A program made the position numbers and the translations under genes. A DNA stretch of 21,326 bases from Lithacetigena sp037446255 [NCBI: Coprothermobacterota bacterium] (lineage in GTDB: Bacteria; Coprothermobacterota; HKB111), in NCBI GenBank assembly GCA_037446255.1, contig JBBIIY010000015.1, positions 3,224-24,549 of the forward strand. The letters are read 5' to 3'. The notes under the pieces were generated by a model. The model had not been told where the DNA came from. It saw nothing but the letters and a program-made list of their open reading frames with translations, and did not search any database. Positions 1 through 8,424 of the stretch are shown in pieces. The stretch's first letter is position 1, and the number at the start of each line of letters is the position of its first letter.

Positions 1-17
1 TTATCCTCCATTATCCT

Positions 18-43
18 ATATTTTATATTAAATTATAAAATAT
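18..43. repeat. Perfect AT-only inverted repeat after the operon
   Basis: Ten-base perfect arms ATATTTTATA and TATAAAATAT are separated by the six-base loop TTAAAT. It lies 14 bases past the stop codon of the GH57 lipoprotein gene. It has no following T-run on the minus strand, so it is at best a weak 3' hairpin. Nearer the window edge, TTATCCT occurs twice (1-7 and 11-17), which on the minus strand reads as GGAGG-like sequence and could belong to the next gene. Confidence 0.4.
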
Positions 44-57
44 TTCGTCTGGTTTAG

Positions 58-2721
58 TCAAGTTTTTCTTCCCCCATCAACCACTACTTTTAGGGGTATT
101 TCTAACTTTTTGGGTTTCCCATCTTCCCCAGCAGAGTAAACGCCCTGGGTCCACCCTTCCACCCAGATGGCATAATCCCAGGATTCTTTTTTATCAACCA
201 CAGCATGCCTTCCGGGTAATAACTGGGTTAACCCACTACCATCTTTCCTATCAACATCAATGTAAATATCAAAAGTCTGGGAAGAAAGACCGATGGGTGA
301 ATTCCATTGATTCTCCAGAGGTCCATTGATAGAAAAGGTAAATATCAAGTATTGAGTGGATAATTTAACAGAAAACTCCTTCAGGTCAAAAACACCTTTT
401 TTAAAGACCGGGTTATCAGGGTAAACATAGGTTCCGCCTCCATAATCATCATTTATGGGGTCCTGAACCAGTAAAACCAGTTCAGCTTCTTCCAGCTCGG
501 GCACTATTACCTTAACGGGACCCTCTGGAATGTTATATTTATTATCAAATACAGTTGTAAATAACAGGGTATCGTTACTTTCTAAAGTACCGAGAGAAAC
601 GAGGGGTATAGAAATTTCCAAGCTATTCTTAAATATAATTGCTTTCCCAGGAAATCTCACTTCTTCCCACTTTCCATCTCCTGAAGCATTAACCCATTTT
701 AACTCCCTGGATTTCAGGTCATAAACAATCTGCTGGGATAAACCAAAACCCACTGCTTTCCCTGAATATAAAGTATAAACATTTTTTTGAGGAAAGCGAT
801 TGTTAAGTACCGCTATTTCTAAAACTCCCTCTTTAACTTCAGGTTTAATATCCATTCCTATATATAAATTATCTCTATCCATACCATAAAGAAGTCGGTT
901 TAGAGGCTTTTCTTTGATAATATATTCTCCTCCTTCTGCCCACTCGTTATCCACCAGTCTGCCGTCAATCACTGGAGAAATGGTGGCAGTTATTTCTTTT
1001 TCTGGAGGAGGTATGGGTTTGCTAACTATGGGAATAAACAGATAATCTCTGGGTTTTTCACCCATAACCTCATATATTTTAATCAGCAGTTTTCTGAAAA
1101 TCTCATCAAAAGAAACATCATCCCCGCTATCCTGGTCCGACCCATACCACCAGAACCAATCTGAGCCTTGAGCCTTGTAAAGTAAATCAAATACTTCATT
1201 CTTTTGTGTTTCGGTTAGAAAGTTTATCTTCTTTTCAATATCTTCCCTGGTAGTTAAAAGGTATTGCCAGGCTTTATTTTCTTCCTCTTCACCTATCCAT
1301 GTTTTAAAGGTTCCATCAATCCAGGAACCAGACCACAAGGAAGGGATGTCATCTTTGGGTGGAAATTTTTTGATAAATTCCCCGGGCTGGATAGTTACAA
1401 TATCTTTCTCCTTAGAAAGCTTTCGGTAAAGGGAGTTCAAGAAATCTTTACCATCGTTTCTATACCATTCCCAGGCATTCTCACCGTCCAGGATTACCGT
1501 AACCAGGTGTGGTTCTTTTTTCCCTTTCAATTTATCTCTAATGGCCCGTACTCTCCTCAAGAAGTCATCTGAAGCCTTTTCGCCCTCCATTGCGGAGTAA
1601 GCAAAACCGATCAAATCAGATATGGTATGGTCGCGAAAAACTATAGGTAAGGACTCGTCTCCTTTTAGAGTGAGAGCATTATATGGTTTATACAATAACT
1701 CAGGTTCTTTAACATTATCCGAGCTATCTCTGTCAAACCTTTCCTTCCCCAGAGAGCTGGCTAATACAAATTCATCAGAAGCAATCCACTTAATTCCCTT
1801 ATCTTTTATCATCTTTAAAATATCCCTGGAAACACTTCCTTCAGCAGGCCACATTCCCATTGGCTTTTTACCAAAAAGCTTTTCGTAATATTCAATTCCC
1901 AGCTCCACCTGCTTAATAGCATCCTCGGGATAAGAGTATCTTTCAGGAAGTTCCAATTCAGGGGTAGCTACCTTGGCCGAGTTGGTATCGTAAATCAGGG
2001 GTAAAATAGGGTGGGCAAAAGGAGTTACCGTGATTTCTACCTGACCACTATCTTGAAATTTTTTATATTCACCCAGGGTAAGACTGGTTATCTCTCTGAT
2101 TTTATCCAGGACTATTTTTCTATCCTCTTCAGTAAAGTTCTTCTCTTTCTCCTTAATCTCTTTTAAGGGTGAATCTTTCAGAAAATCAGGGTCAGTCCAG
2201 GCAAGGTGAAATAAAGTTGTCAGGTCAAGATAATCCTGGTCAGAATATTTTTTGAGCGCATTATTAATAGTTTCATCATCAGCATTTTTTCCCCTTTTAT
2301 TAAGCAGTTCCAGATACCTCGGATAGGTGGTTACAACATTATCCCAATTAGCATCAAAAAATCGTCTTAAAATAAACTTTTTATCATCTTCACCAAGATT
2401 AGTTACACTTTTTCTGGCTAATTCTTCGTATTTATCGGTTGCCCCTAAACTAAAATCCTCTATCTGTTTTATTAGAGTAGGGGTAAGATTGAAAGCAACC
2501 TTAATGTCGGGATACTCTTTTAGCATATTTACCATATCAAAATAATCCTTGGAAGCGTGAACCCTCACCCACGGTTTGGCATATACATTTCCTTCTTTAA
2601 AATAGAAAGGTTGGTGCATGTGCCAGATTATGGAAAGGTATAAAACATCTGTTTTTTTACATGACGGAAGAAAAGGAAATGATATCATCATTATTAATAA
2701 AGCTATTAAAATCTTTCTCAT
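58..2721 (-). CDS. Secreted GH57 glycoside hydrolase lipoprotein (amylopullulanase-like)
   Basis: An 887-residue protein likely to hydrolyse alpha-glucans such as starch, glycogen or pullulan at the cell surface. It starts with a lipoprotein signal peptide ending in the lipobox LPSC, with Cys21 as the lipidated residue. The GH57 barrel runs from about 28 to 570, opening with WHMHQPF. MWPAEGS carries the presumed nucleophile Glu294, and LDGENAWEWY carries the presumed acid/base Asp412, matching conserved regions 3 and 4 of GH57. From about 577 a CBM9/DOMON-like module begins (VIDGRLVDNEW). From about 745 a glucodextranase-type C-terminal module begins (DPINDDYGGGTYVYP), which seems to stop early. 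The ATG overlaps the stop of the upstream GH57 gene (ATGA) and has a GGAGGAG ribosome site, so it is the last gene of the sugar-transport operon. Exact substrate is not readable from sequence. Confidence 0.9.
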   Translation of the reverse strand: MRKILIALLIMMISFPFLPSCKKTDVLYLSIIWHMHQPFYFKEGNVYAKPWVRVHASKDYFDMVNMLKEYPDIKVAFNLTPTLIKQIEDFSLGATDKYEELARKSVTNLGEDDKKFILRRFFDANWDNVVTTYPRYLELLNKRGKNADDETINNALKKYSDQDYLDLTTLFHLAWTDPDFLKDSPLKEIKEKEKNFTEEDRKIVLDKIREITSLTLGEYKKFQDSGQVEITVTPFAHPILPLIYDTNSAKVATPELELPERYSYPEDAIKQVELGIEYYEKLFGKKPMGMWPAEGSVSRDILKMIKDKGIKWIASDEFVLASSLGKERFDRDSSDNVKEPELLYKPYNALTLKGDESLPIVFRDHTISDLIGFAYSAMEGEKASDDFLRRVRAIRDKLKGKKEPHLVTVILDGENAWEWYRNDGKDFLNSLYRKLSKEKDIVTIQPGEFIKKFPPKDDIPSLWSGSWIDGTFKTWIGEEEENKAWQYLLTTREDIEKKINFLTETQKNEVFDLLYKAQGSDWFWWYGSDQDSGDDVSFDEIFRKLLIKIYEVMGEKPRDYLFIPIVSKPIPPPEKEITATISPVIDGRLVDNEWAEGGEYIIKEKPLNRLLYGMDRDNLYIGMDIKPEVKEGVLEIAVLNNRFPQKNVYTLYSGKAVGFGLSQQIVYDLKSRELKWVNASGDGKWEEVRFPGKAIIFKNSLEISIPLVSLGTLESNDTLLFTTVFDNKYNIPEGPVKVIVPELEEAELVLLVQDPINDDYGGGTYVYPDNPVFKKGVFDLKEFSVKLSTQYLIFTFSINGPLENQWNSPIGLSSQTFDIYIDVDRKDGSGLTQLLPGRHAVVDKKESWDYAIWVEGWTQGVYSAGEDGKPKKLEIPLKVVVDGGRKT

Positions 2722-3941
2722 TTCTCCTCCTTTTTTATAAAAGCATCCTTTTTAAATTCGGGATGTAGTCCATAAAATGCTTCTCTTATCTGATTAACCG
2801 AACCTTCTTTCTCATATTTGATAACCATATCTTTAATATATAAAACCAGGTTAAGTAGCTTTTGTTTTTCCCCTGAATCCTGTTTAACAGCCTCTACTGC
2901 TTCTCTATACATATCTAAACCTTTGTAAATCATATCTTTACTCCACCAGGGCCTGGCGCTTGCCCACCAGTACTGACAGGAGTGAAGAGCTTTATCAAGT
3001 TTGCTTCTCCCTTCCTGAAAGCCTTCCTGGTTTGAGTTAATATTCTTAAAAAAATTAATCACCCCATAAGTTAGCTCCCATTGAAGTTTGTGTATTTCAT
3101 TGGTCAGGTCAAACCAATGACGCCAGCTAATACCGAGAAAAAAATCTTCTGGAAATGAGCTCCAGGATGAAGAGCGTATCGGTATTTCCTTTTGCTCTTT
3201 AAATATTTCAGGAAGCTCAGATATAGTAACCTGGGTAAATTCCCCGGTATTTAAAAACTCAGATAGTAATTTTTCTTTACCTTCATGATGATGACCATAA
3301 AACTCACCATCAGAAGCGATTATGGTATAGGAGTTATCGGGTATGGAATCAATTACCCCTTTTATATCTTTTAGACTCATAATGTCTGGGGAAGCTATGT
3401 CGTCACTAAGATGCCTGTTTCTTACAAAAAAGGAAAGATTTAACCCCTTAGCCTTATAAATATAATTTCTATAATCAGTAAACTCTCCAGTTGATATTTC
3501 ATCACCAATCACATAATTAAAACCTGAAGAACTAAGAGTCCCGAGAAGTTTTTCTGAAATACACATTTCTGGGGGAAAGAAACCATTTGGTGAATATATT
3601 TGACCTATTAACTGTTTGTTGGTTTGGTTATTCAATTCTACTTGCCGTAATACCTCTTCTTCAGGAATTAAGGGTAATATGGGGTGATATTTACCTGAAG
3701 ATACAAATTCTATTTTTCCTTCTCTCCCAAGATGAGAAAGACTCTCAATCACTTCCTTATACCCATTTTCCTCTAACATTTCCGTTAGACAGGCATTGAT
3801 ATTGAGAGTAATTTTTCCTTTTTTTGATTGATTAAGGGTATCAATAATTTTGGTGTAAGCTTCCTGGGTTACCTGTTTAAGTATCTCTCGGGTTTGAGTG
3901 GGAGGCTGGTAAATGTGTAAAAATAGAGCCAGGTATTTAAT
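2718..3941 (-). CDS. Cytoplasmic GH57 glycoside hydrolase, probable ATT start
   Basis: A GH57 hydrolase of about 407 residues with no signal peptide, likely acting on imported malto-oligosaccharides or glycogen in the cytoplasm. The first ATG (3779) would give only 353 residues and would cut off the family hallmark. Upstream in the same frame the DNA encodes KYLALFLHIYQPPT, the GH57 conserved region 1, and then a continuous helix-like stretch into the ATG. The frame has no ATG, GTG or TTG before the malG stop. ATT at 3941-3939 lies 6 bases after an AAGGGG ribosome site, so I take it as the start; CTG at 3932 is the alternative. FFPPEMC holds the presumed nucleophile, and SDGEFYGHHHEG the presumed acid/base Asp with a GHH motif seen in one GH57 subgroup. 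It overlaps the downstream lipoprotein gene by 4 bases. Confidence 0.85.
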   Translation of the reverse strand: MKYLALFLHIYQPPTQTREILKQVTQEAYTKIIDTLNQSKKGKITLNINACLTEMLEENGYKEVIESLSHLGREGKIEFVSSGKYHPILPLIPEEEVLRQVELNNQTNKQLIGQIYSPNGFFPPEMCISEKLLGTLSSSGFNYVIGDEISTGEFTDYRNYIYKAKGLNLSFFVRNRHLSDDIASPDIMSLKDIKGVIDSIPDNSYTIIASDGEFYGHHHEGKEKLLSEFLNTGEFTQVTISELPEIFKEQKEIPIRSSSWSSFPEDFFLGISWRHWFDLTNEIHKLQWELTYGVINFFKNINSNQEGFQEGRSKLDKALHSCQYWWASARPWWSKDMIYKGLDMYREAVEAVKQDSGEKQKLLNLVLYIKDMVIKYEKEGSVNQIREAFYGLHPEFKKDAFIKKEEK

Positions 3942-3944
3942 TTC

Positions 3945-4811
3945 TTACCCCTTAACTGCCCCTAAGGTCAGCCCTGAAACTAAATATTTAGCTGTAAATA
4001 AGAAAATAATAACCACAGGTAGAGAAACCAGTAATGAAGCCGCGGCAAAAGTCCCCCATTCTGTCTGGTATTGCCCTTGAAGGGTATAAAGACCAATAGT
4101 CCAGGTATGCAGTGATGATTTTTGAATTATAACTCGGGCTACCAGGTATTCGCTCCAGGCAGTCATAAAAGAAAAGAGAAAAGTAATAGCCAGCGCAGGT
4201 GTTGATAAAGGCAATATTATTTTATAAAAAGCTTGAAGTTGGGTAGCTCCATCAACCATGGCTGATTCTTCCAGGTCGGGTGGAATGGTATCGTAGTAAC
4301 CTTTTAATATCCAGATACAGAAGGGTAAAGCTGTAGAAGTGTAGGCAATGACTAACCCTATATAGGTATTTATTAATTGCAACCTGACTAACATAATATA
4401 AAGAGGTAGAAGCATCAAAGCTGCAGGAAACATCTGAGTTACCAACAAAAAAACCAGACCTGGTTGCTTCAATGAAAATCTAAAACGAGAAAAAGCATAG
4501 GCTGAAGTTGCGGCCAGGGATGTGCCCATGAAAGCTGTAATGAAAGCAATAACTAAGGAGTTTTTCAGCCAATTAAAAAAATCTATTTCAAAAAGAGTCC
4601 TGTAATAGGCTTTTAAAGTTGCGCCTTCGGGTATAATTCTTAAATCTGTAGAAAAAAGAGTGCCTAATGGTCTAAGCGATATGGTTACCACCCTTAACAC
4701 TGGCCAGAGAATAATCAGGCAAACTACTACCAAAGCTAAGTTTACGAGTAACAGTTTAAAAGGAGAGTCCCCTCTCGCTCGGTAAAAGAAACTTCTCTTT
4801 GTTTTTTTCAC
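3945..4811 (-). CDS. Carbohydrate ABC transporter permease, MalG type
   Basis: A 288-residue inner-membrane permease of the MalFGK2-like sugar importers. About six hydrophobic segments are visible, the first at about 20-40. The EAA loop that docks the ATPase is present near the C-terminal third (EESAMVDGATQLQAFYKIILP). Length and ending (SGLTLGAVKG) are usual for MalG homologues. The ATG overlaps the stop of the MalF-type gene by 4 bases, so the two subunits are translationally coupled. The TAA stop (3947-3945) is followed at once, in the same frame, by the N-terminal codons of the GH57 gene. Substrate is inferred from the flanking GH57 genes to be alpha-glucan oligosaccharides. Confidence 0.93.
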   Translation of the reverse strand: MKKTKRSFFYRARGDSPFKLLLVNLALVVVCLIILWPVLRVVTISLRPLGTLFSTDLRIIPEGATLKAYYRTLFEIDFFNWLKNSLVIAFITAFMGTSLAATSAYAFSRFRFSLKQPGLVFLLVTQMFPAALMLLPLYIMLVRLQLINTYIGLVIAYTSTALPFCIWILKGYYDTIPPDLEESAMVDGATQLQAFYKIILPLSTPALAITFLFSFMTAWSEYLVARVIIQKSSLHTWTIGLYTLQGQYQTEWGTFAAASLLVSLPVVIIFLFTAKYLVSGLTLGAVKG

Positions 4812-5695
4812 TCGTAAACTCCCTTAGCTCCTCTGGTCATCCTCATATAAAGGAGGGCAAATATCAAAAGCATCAGGAAATTAATCATAGAGAAAGCTGA
4901 GGCAAAACCATAGCGGTAATATTGGAAGGCAGCAGAATAATTAGCAGTTACCAGTATGTGAGTTGTTTCCGCAGGGCCACCCAGGGTAATGATAAAAGGC
5001 ACAATCAGTTTATTAAAAGTCCAGATAGAACCAAGTACAATAGCCGGGGTAAGTACCGGGCGGAGCATCGGCAAGGTGATATTTATAAACTGTTGCCAGG
5101 CAGATGCTCCGTCAATTTGAGCAGCCTCGTAATATTCTGGTGAAATACTTTGTAACCCACCCAATATAACAATGGACATAAAAGCAAACCCTAACCAAAC
5201 ATTAGTTATGATGATAGCTATAAATGCTTCAGGGTAAGATTTTAACCAGGGAATAGGCATAAGTCCGATTCTATTTAATATTATGTTGATAGAACCAAAT
5301 ACCATGTGAAATTCGTTTTTCCAGACCAAACAGCTTATAAAATCGGGTATTGCCCAGGGAAGTATTAGAATAGCCCGATATAGAGGAGCTATTTTTAATT
5401 TCCTGTTTAATAGTATGGCAATACACAACCCTATAAGTACATGGAAAAAAACATTCACTCCTGTCCAAACCACAGTTCTTCCCAGAAGCTGCCAGTAATT
5501 AACCGCATGAAGTATTTTATCGGTCAGTACCCTTTGATAGTTTAATAGTCCAATGAATTTTGGCTCCCAAACTGTGTACATATTCATATTGGTAAAAGAG
5601 ATCTGTAATCCATATATGAAGGGATATATCACCAGAAAGAGAACCACAATGATAGCAGGTAAAAGCAGAATATAAGCGAGGCCGCTCTTTCTCAC
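4808..5695 (-). CDS. Carbohydrate ABC transporter permease, MalF/UgpA type
   Basis: A 295-residue inner-membrane permease that pairs with the MalG-type subunit. Hydrophobic segments begin at about residue 6 (AYILLLPAIIVVLFLVIYPF). The EAA loop is clear (YYEAAQIDGASAWQQFINI). At 295 residues it is of the short UgpA/LacF class without the extra periplasmic loop of enteric MalF. The start is GTG, six bases after the TAA of the binding-protein gene, with only a weak GGAG ribosome site, which suggests translation is coupled to the upstream gene. Confidence 0.93.
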   Translation of the reverse strand: MRKSGLAYILLLPAIIVVLFLVIYPFIYGLQISFTNMNMYTVWEPKFIGLLNYQRVLTDKILHAVNYWQLLGRTVVWTGVNVFFHVLIGLCIAILLNRKLKIAPLYRAILILPWAIPDFISCLVWKNEFHMVFGSINIILNRIGLMPIPWLKSYPEAFIAIIITNVWLGFAFMSIVILGGLQSISPEYYEAAQIDGASAWQQFINITLPMLRPVLTPAIVLGSIWTFNKLIVPFIITLGGPAETTHILVTANYSAAFQYYRYGFASAFSMINFLMLLIFALLYMRMTRGAKGVYE

Positions 5696-5701
5696 TACCG
5701 G

Positions 5702-6940
5702 TTATTCTCCACGCATCTCTTTAATTTTCTTTATGGCATCACTTTGCATATCTGTAGCTGCAGTTTCAGGTGTTTTGATTCCTGCTAAAACGGCTTCGTA
5801 GTGAGGTCTTATTGAGTCCCAGATAGCTCTCATTTCAGGAACTACTGGCATGGGTTTACCCACTACCATTTGATCCATAGAGCCTTTAAGTATGGGATCA
5901 TTGGCAATTTCAGGTAAGTTAGCTGCATCTTTCTTTGAAGGTAAAATTCTCAGTTTTCTAACAAACTCCATCTGGTTTTCGGAGAGGGTAATGAATTCAA
6001 TAAATTTCTTCACTATTGCTAACTTGTCCCCAGCTAAATCCTTGCTGAAGAAGTAAGCTTTGCTGGAGGTCATAGGAGACGGCCATAACCCGGTTTCTTT
6101 AACCATGGGAATCCTGGCAACCCCCATATTAAGTGCGCCATAACCACCCAATGACCAGTCACCGTTGATTATCATAGGAGCTTTTTGTTCTTTGAACAAA
6201 GTGTCAGCTAAGTTATAGTCACACTCGGGTGGGACAATTTTATGAGTATCCTTCAAATCTTTGAGCCACTTAACGGTTTTTACCATGGCCTCTGTATCCA
6301 ATGTGGGATTATTGTCTTCATCCATAACCCATCCACCATAACCACCAAACCAGGGAACTAACCAGAATGGTTCAGCCAGGTTGAATACAAATCCGTACTT
6401 GCCTGCTTTAGCATCGGTAAATTGTTGGGCAATGGTGATTAACTCATCAGTATTTTTTGGAGGTTCAGGAATCATATCTTTATTGTAGATAAGCATCAAA
6501 TGATTGCCATTTCTATCAGGTATACCCCAAATCTTTCCAGTCAGCTTGGTGGAATTTAATGCAGACTCCACGAACAGATTAAGAAAAGCTGTGTCAAAAA
6601 TTTCATCTGCAGATTTTAACAGCTTCATGGTAACAAAAGGTCCAGCGAAATCATTAGGTGCTAAAATAAAATCAGGACCCTGTCCTGCCAGAGTAGCAGT
6701 TTGGAACTGGTCCCTCAATTCTTCATTGGTGTAATGGGTAACCTCAATCTTCATGGTTGGGTTATCAATTTCAAACTTGGCCACCAGCGCTTTAAATACT
6801 TCTAATTCAGCTGGATCCATCTGCTCCCAAATAGTTACTTTGCCCTCCAATGGTTTTGCTTTAGGTTTGCAGCCTATACTGGGCAAAAGTAACAAACCAA
6901 CAAGTGATAATACTGCCAAAACAACCAAAAACCTTTTCAT
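5702..6940 (-). CDS. Sugar-binding lipoprotein of ABC importer (MalE-like, family 1 SBP)
   Basis: A 412-residue extracytoplasmic solute-binding protein. The signal peptide has a KR start, a long hydrophobic core and a cysteine at residue 24 (SIGC), so it is a membrane-anchored lipoprotein. The mature part begins GKVTIWEQMDPAELEVFKAL, the usual first strand and helix of this fold, and contains the family signature region around KYGFVFNLAEPFW and GDWSLGGYG. It should deliver malto-oligosaccharides to the MalF/MalG-type pair. ATG is preceded by AGGAGGT. It is separated from the ATPase gene by 52 bases that contain a second, unused-looking Shine-Dalgarno sequence. Confidence 0.93.
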   Translation of the reverse strand: MKRFLVVLAVLSLVGLLLLPSIGCKPKAKPLEGKVTIWEQMDPAELEVFKALVAKFEIDNPTMKIEVTHYTNEELRDQFQTATLAGQGPDFILAPNDFAGPFVTMKLLKSADEIFDTAFLNLFVESALNSTKLTGKIWGIPDRNGNHLMLIYNKDMIPEPPKNTDELITIAQQFTDAKAGKYGFVFNLAEPFWLVPWFGGYGGWVMDEDNNPTLDTEAMVKTVKWLKDLKDTHKIVPPECDYNLADTLFKEQKAPMIINGDWSLGGYGALNMGVARIPMVKETGLWPSPMTSSKAYFFSKDLAGDKLAIVKKFIEFITLSENQMEFVRKLRILPSKKDAANLPEIANDPILKGSMDQMVVGKPMPVVPEMRAIWDSIRPHYEAVLAGIKTPETAATDMQSDAIKKIKEMRGE

Positions 6941-6992
6941 TTTAGACCTCCTATGGTAATTTTTGAAACTAAAAAAATAAATTCACCTCCTT

Positions 6993-8105
6993 TTAATAAA
7001 TTAGATTTATACCACTCTCTAAATCAAAAATGTGTATTTTACTGGGATTGATATAAATATTTACCATATAATCTACCGAAACATTTGATCCTGCGTTAGT
7101 TTTAACAATCAACGGATTATCAAGACCTGTATTGAAATAAAGGTTTGCTTCTGCTCCCAAATCTTCCTTAAAAACAAGTGGTAGCTGAAGAAAAAGAATT
7201 TGAGATTTTTTATCAGCATAAGCTTCTTCAGTAAGATCTTCAGGTCTAATACCAAACACGACTCCTTTGTTTATTGATGATAATTGGAAATTGTGTTCAG
7301 GAAAAAATTGGGTAACTGAAAACATGTTATCTAAAATAGAAAGCTTTATTTCTCCATCAATTGAAATCAACGATGCTGGGATAAAATTCATAGGTGGAGT
7401 TCCTATAAAAGAGGCCACAAACTTTGTCCGGGGGTATCTATAAACATTATCCGGAGAATCAAACTGTTCCAGGTTTCCGTTATTAATCACCGCTACTTTC
7501 TGACCGAGGGTCATAGCTTCCACCTGGTCGTGGGTTACATAAACCGTAGTAGTTCCTAACCTACGATGAAGACTTGCCAACTCAGCCCTGGTTTGCACCC
7601 TTAACTTGGCGTCAAGGTTAGATAAAGGCTCATCCATCAGGTAAACAACGGGATTCCTTATAATTGCTCGAGCAAGCGCCACCCGTTGTCTTTGACCTCC
7701 AGATAATTGCCTTGGTTTTCTATAAAGAAGGGTGTCAATTTAGAGCATCTTTGCAGTTTCCTTAACTCTTTTATCTATCTCAGCTTTAGCGACTTTTTTT
7801 AACTTCAAAGAAAAGGCTATGTTATCAAAAACATTCATATGCGGGTAAAGAGCATAACTCTGGAAGACCATAGCAATATTTCTTTCCTTAGGAGGTAAAT
7901 CATTAACTATTCTATCCCCAATAGTTATTTCCCCTTCCGTAGCTTCTTCCAAACCAGCAATCAACCTAAGAATTGTTGTTTTACCACAACCAGATGGCCC
8001 TAAAAGAACGACAAACTCACCCTCATTGATTTCCAAGCTAACATTGTTAACAGCTATTACTCTGTCAAACTTTTTAGTTACATTTTTTAATGATACTTTG
8101 CCCAT
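6993..8105 (-). pseudogene. Sugar ABC transporter ATPase (MsmX/UgpC type) interrupted by in-frame TAA
   Basis: Together the two parts encode one 370-codon ATPase that would energise the importer downstream. The first part (8105-7740) has Walker [10 protein letters not shown] and the Q-loop [12 protein letters not shown], then stops after KETAKML. The TAA lies at 7742-7740. The same frame continues without a gap as [20 protein letters not shown], with ABC signature LSGGQ, Walker [15 protein letters not shown], the H-loop VTHDQ and a C-terminal TOBE-like regulatory domain. Family members normally have one sense codon at this place (ML-x-I/L-x-x-LL), so a single-base nonsense change explains it. 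No restart before LSGGQ is visible; GTG at 7682 falls after it. It could be a true pseudogene, a stop read through, or a sequence error. The rest of the operon is intact. Confidence 0.85.
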
Positions 8106-8146
8106 TGTCCTTCCTTTATTTTATGTCTTTAAAAACTCAACCGAAA

Positions 8147-8214
8147 ACGAGGCAGGATTGATTTATATATAATCGTTAAATATTAAAGATTATTTGTCAA
8201 TAGTGTCATGAATG
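8147..8214 (-). promoter_or_regulatory. Likely promoter region of the glucan transport operon
   Basis: The minus strand contains TTGACA (CTATTGACAAATAATC) about 90 bases upstream of the ATPase ATG, followed by a very AT-rich stretch with TATATATAA. No -10 hexamer falls at exactly 17 bases, so the precise promoter is uncertain. The next gene upstream ends in a terminator, so the operon needs its own promoter here. Confidence 0.4.
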
Positions 8215-8246
8215 TTATGAACAAAGCAGATAATCTCGTTTTTGCT

Positions 8247-8310
8247 GTCATCCCGGGTTTTACCTGGGGATCTGTATCTCTTCGTCACCCCATACTTGAT
8301 ACGGAGTCTC
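8247..8310. repeat. Two palindromic repeat units (GTCA-CC...GG-TCT family)
   Basis: Two 27-base units lie head to tail in the spacer. Unit A (8247-8273) begins GTCATCCCGGG and ends ACCTGGGGATCT. Unit B (8284-8310) begins GTCACCCCATAC and ends TACGGAGTCTC. Each folds on itself around its centre, with mismatches. A third copy in the opposite direction is at 9195-9222. Unit A is preceded, and the third copy followed, by TCTCGTTTT, as if units were once joined in longer runs. They resemble REP elements. Confidence 0.6.
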
Positions 8311-8361
8311 CGCTTTTGTGTCAAGAATGAAGACTTGATATTAAAATGCAGGGTTATAAAA

Positions 8362-8399
8362 TTGAAAAATCCCTGGTTAAGGGATTCTTCAATTTTTTT
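8362..8399. terminator. Rho-independent terminator after the RRM gene, bidirectional form
   Basis: Arms of 13 bases at 8362-8374 and 8380-8392 flank the loop GGTTA. On the minus strand all 13 pairs form, with one G-U, and are followed by TTTTAT. On the plus strand there is one A-C mismatch and a seven-T run. It lies just past the stop codon of the RNA-binding protein gene, which it should terminate. Confidence 0.75.
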
Positions 8400-8424
8400 A
8401 TAGACTTAATTAACTATCTTTTAA

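Noticed and set aside
7683-7745. Programmed frameshift in the ABC ATPase
   Set aside because: The frame is unchanged across the TAA, so there is no shift; only one stop codon interrupts it.
8236-8340. CRISPR array
   Set aside because: The units are degenerate, self-pairing and irregularly spaced, without unique spacers or cas genes.
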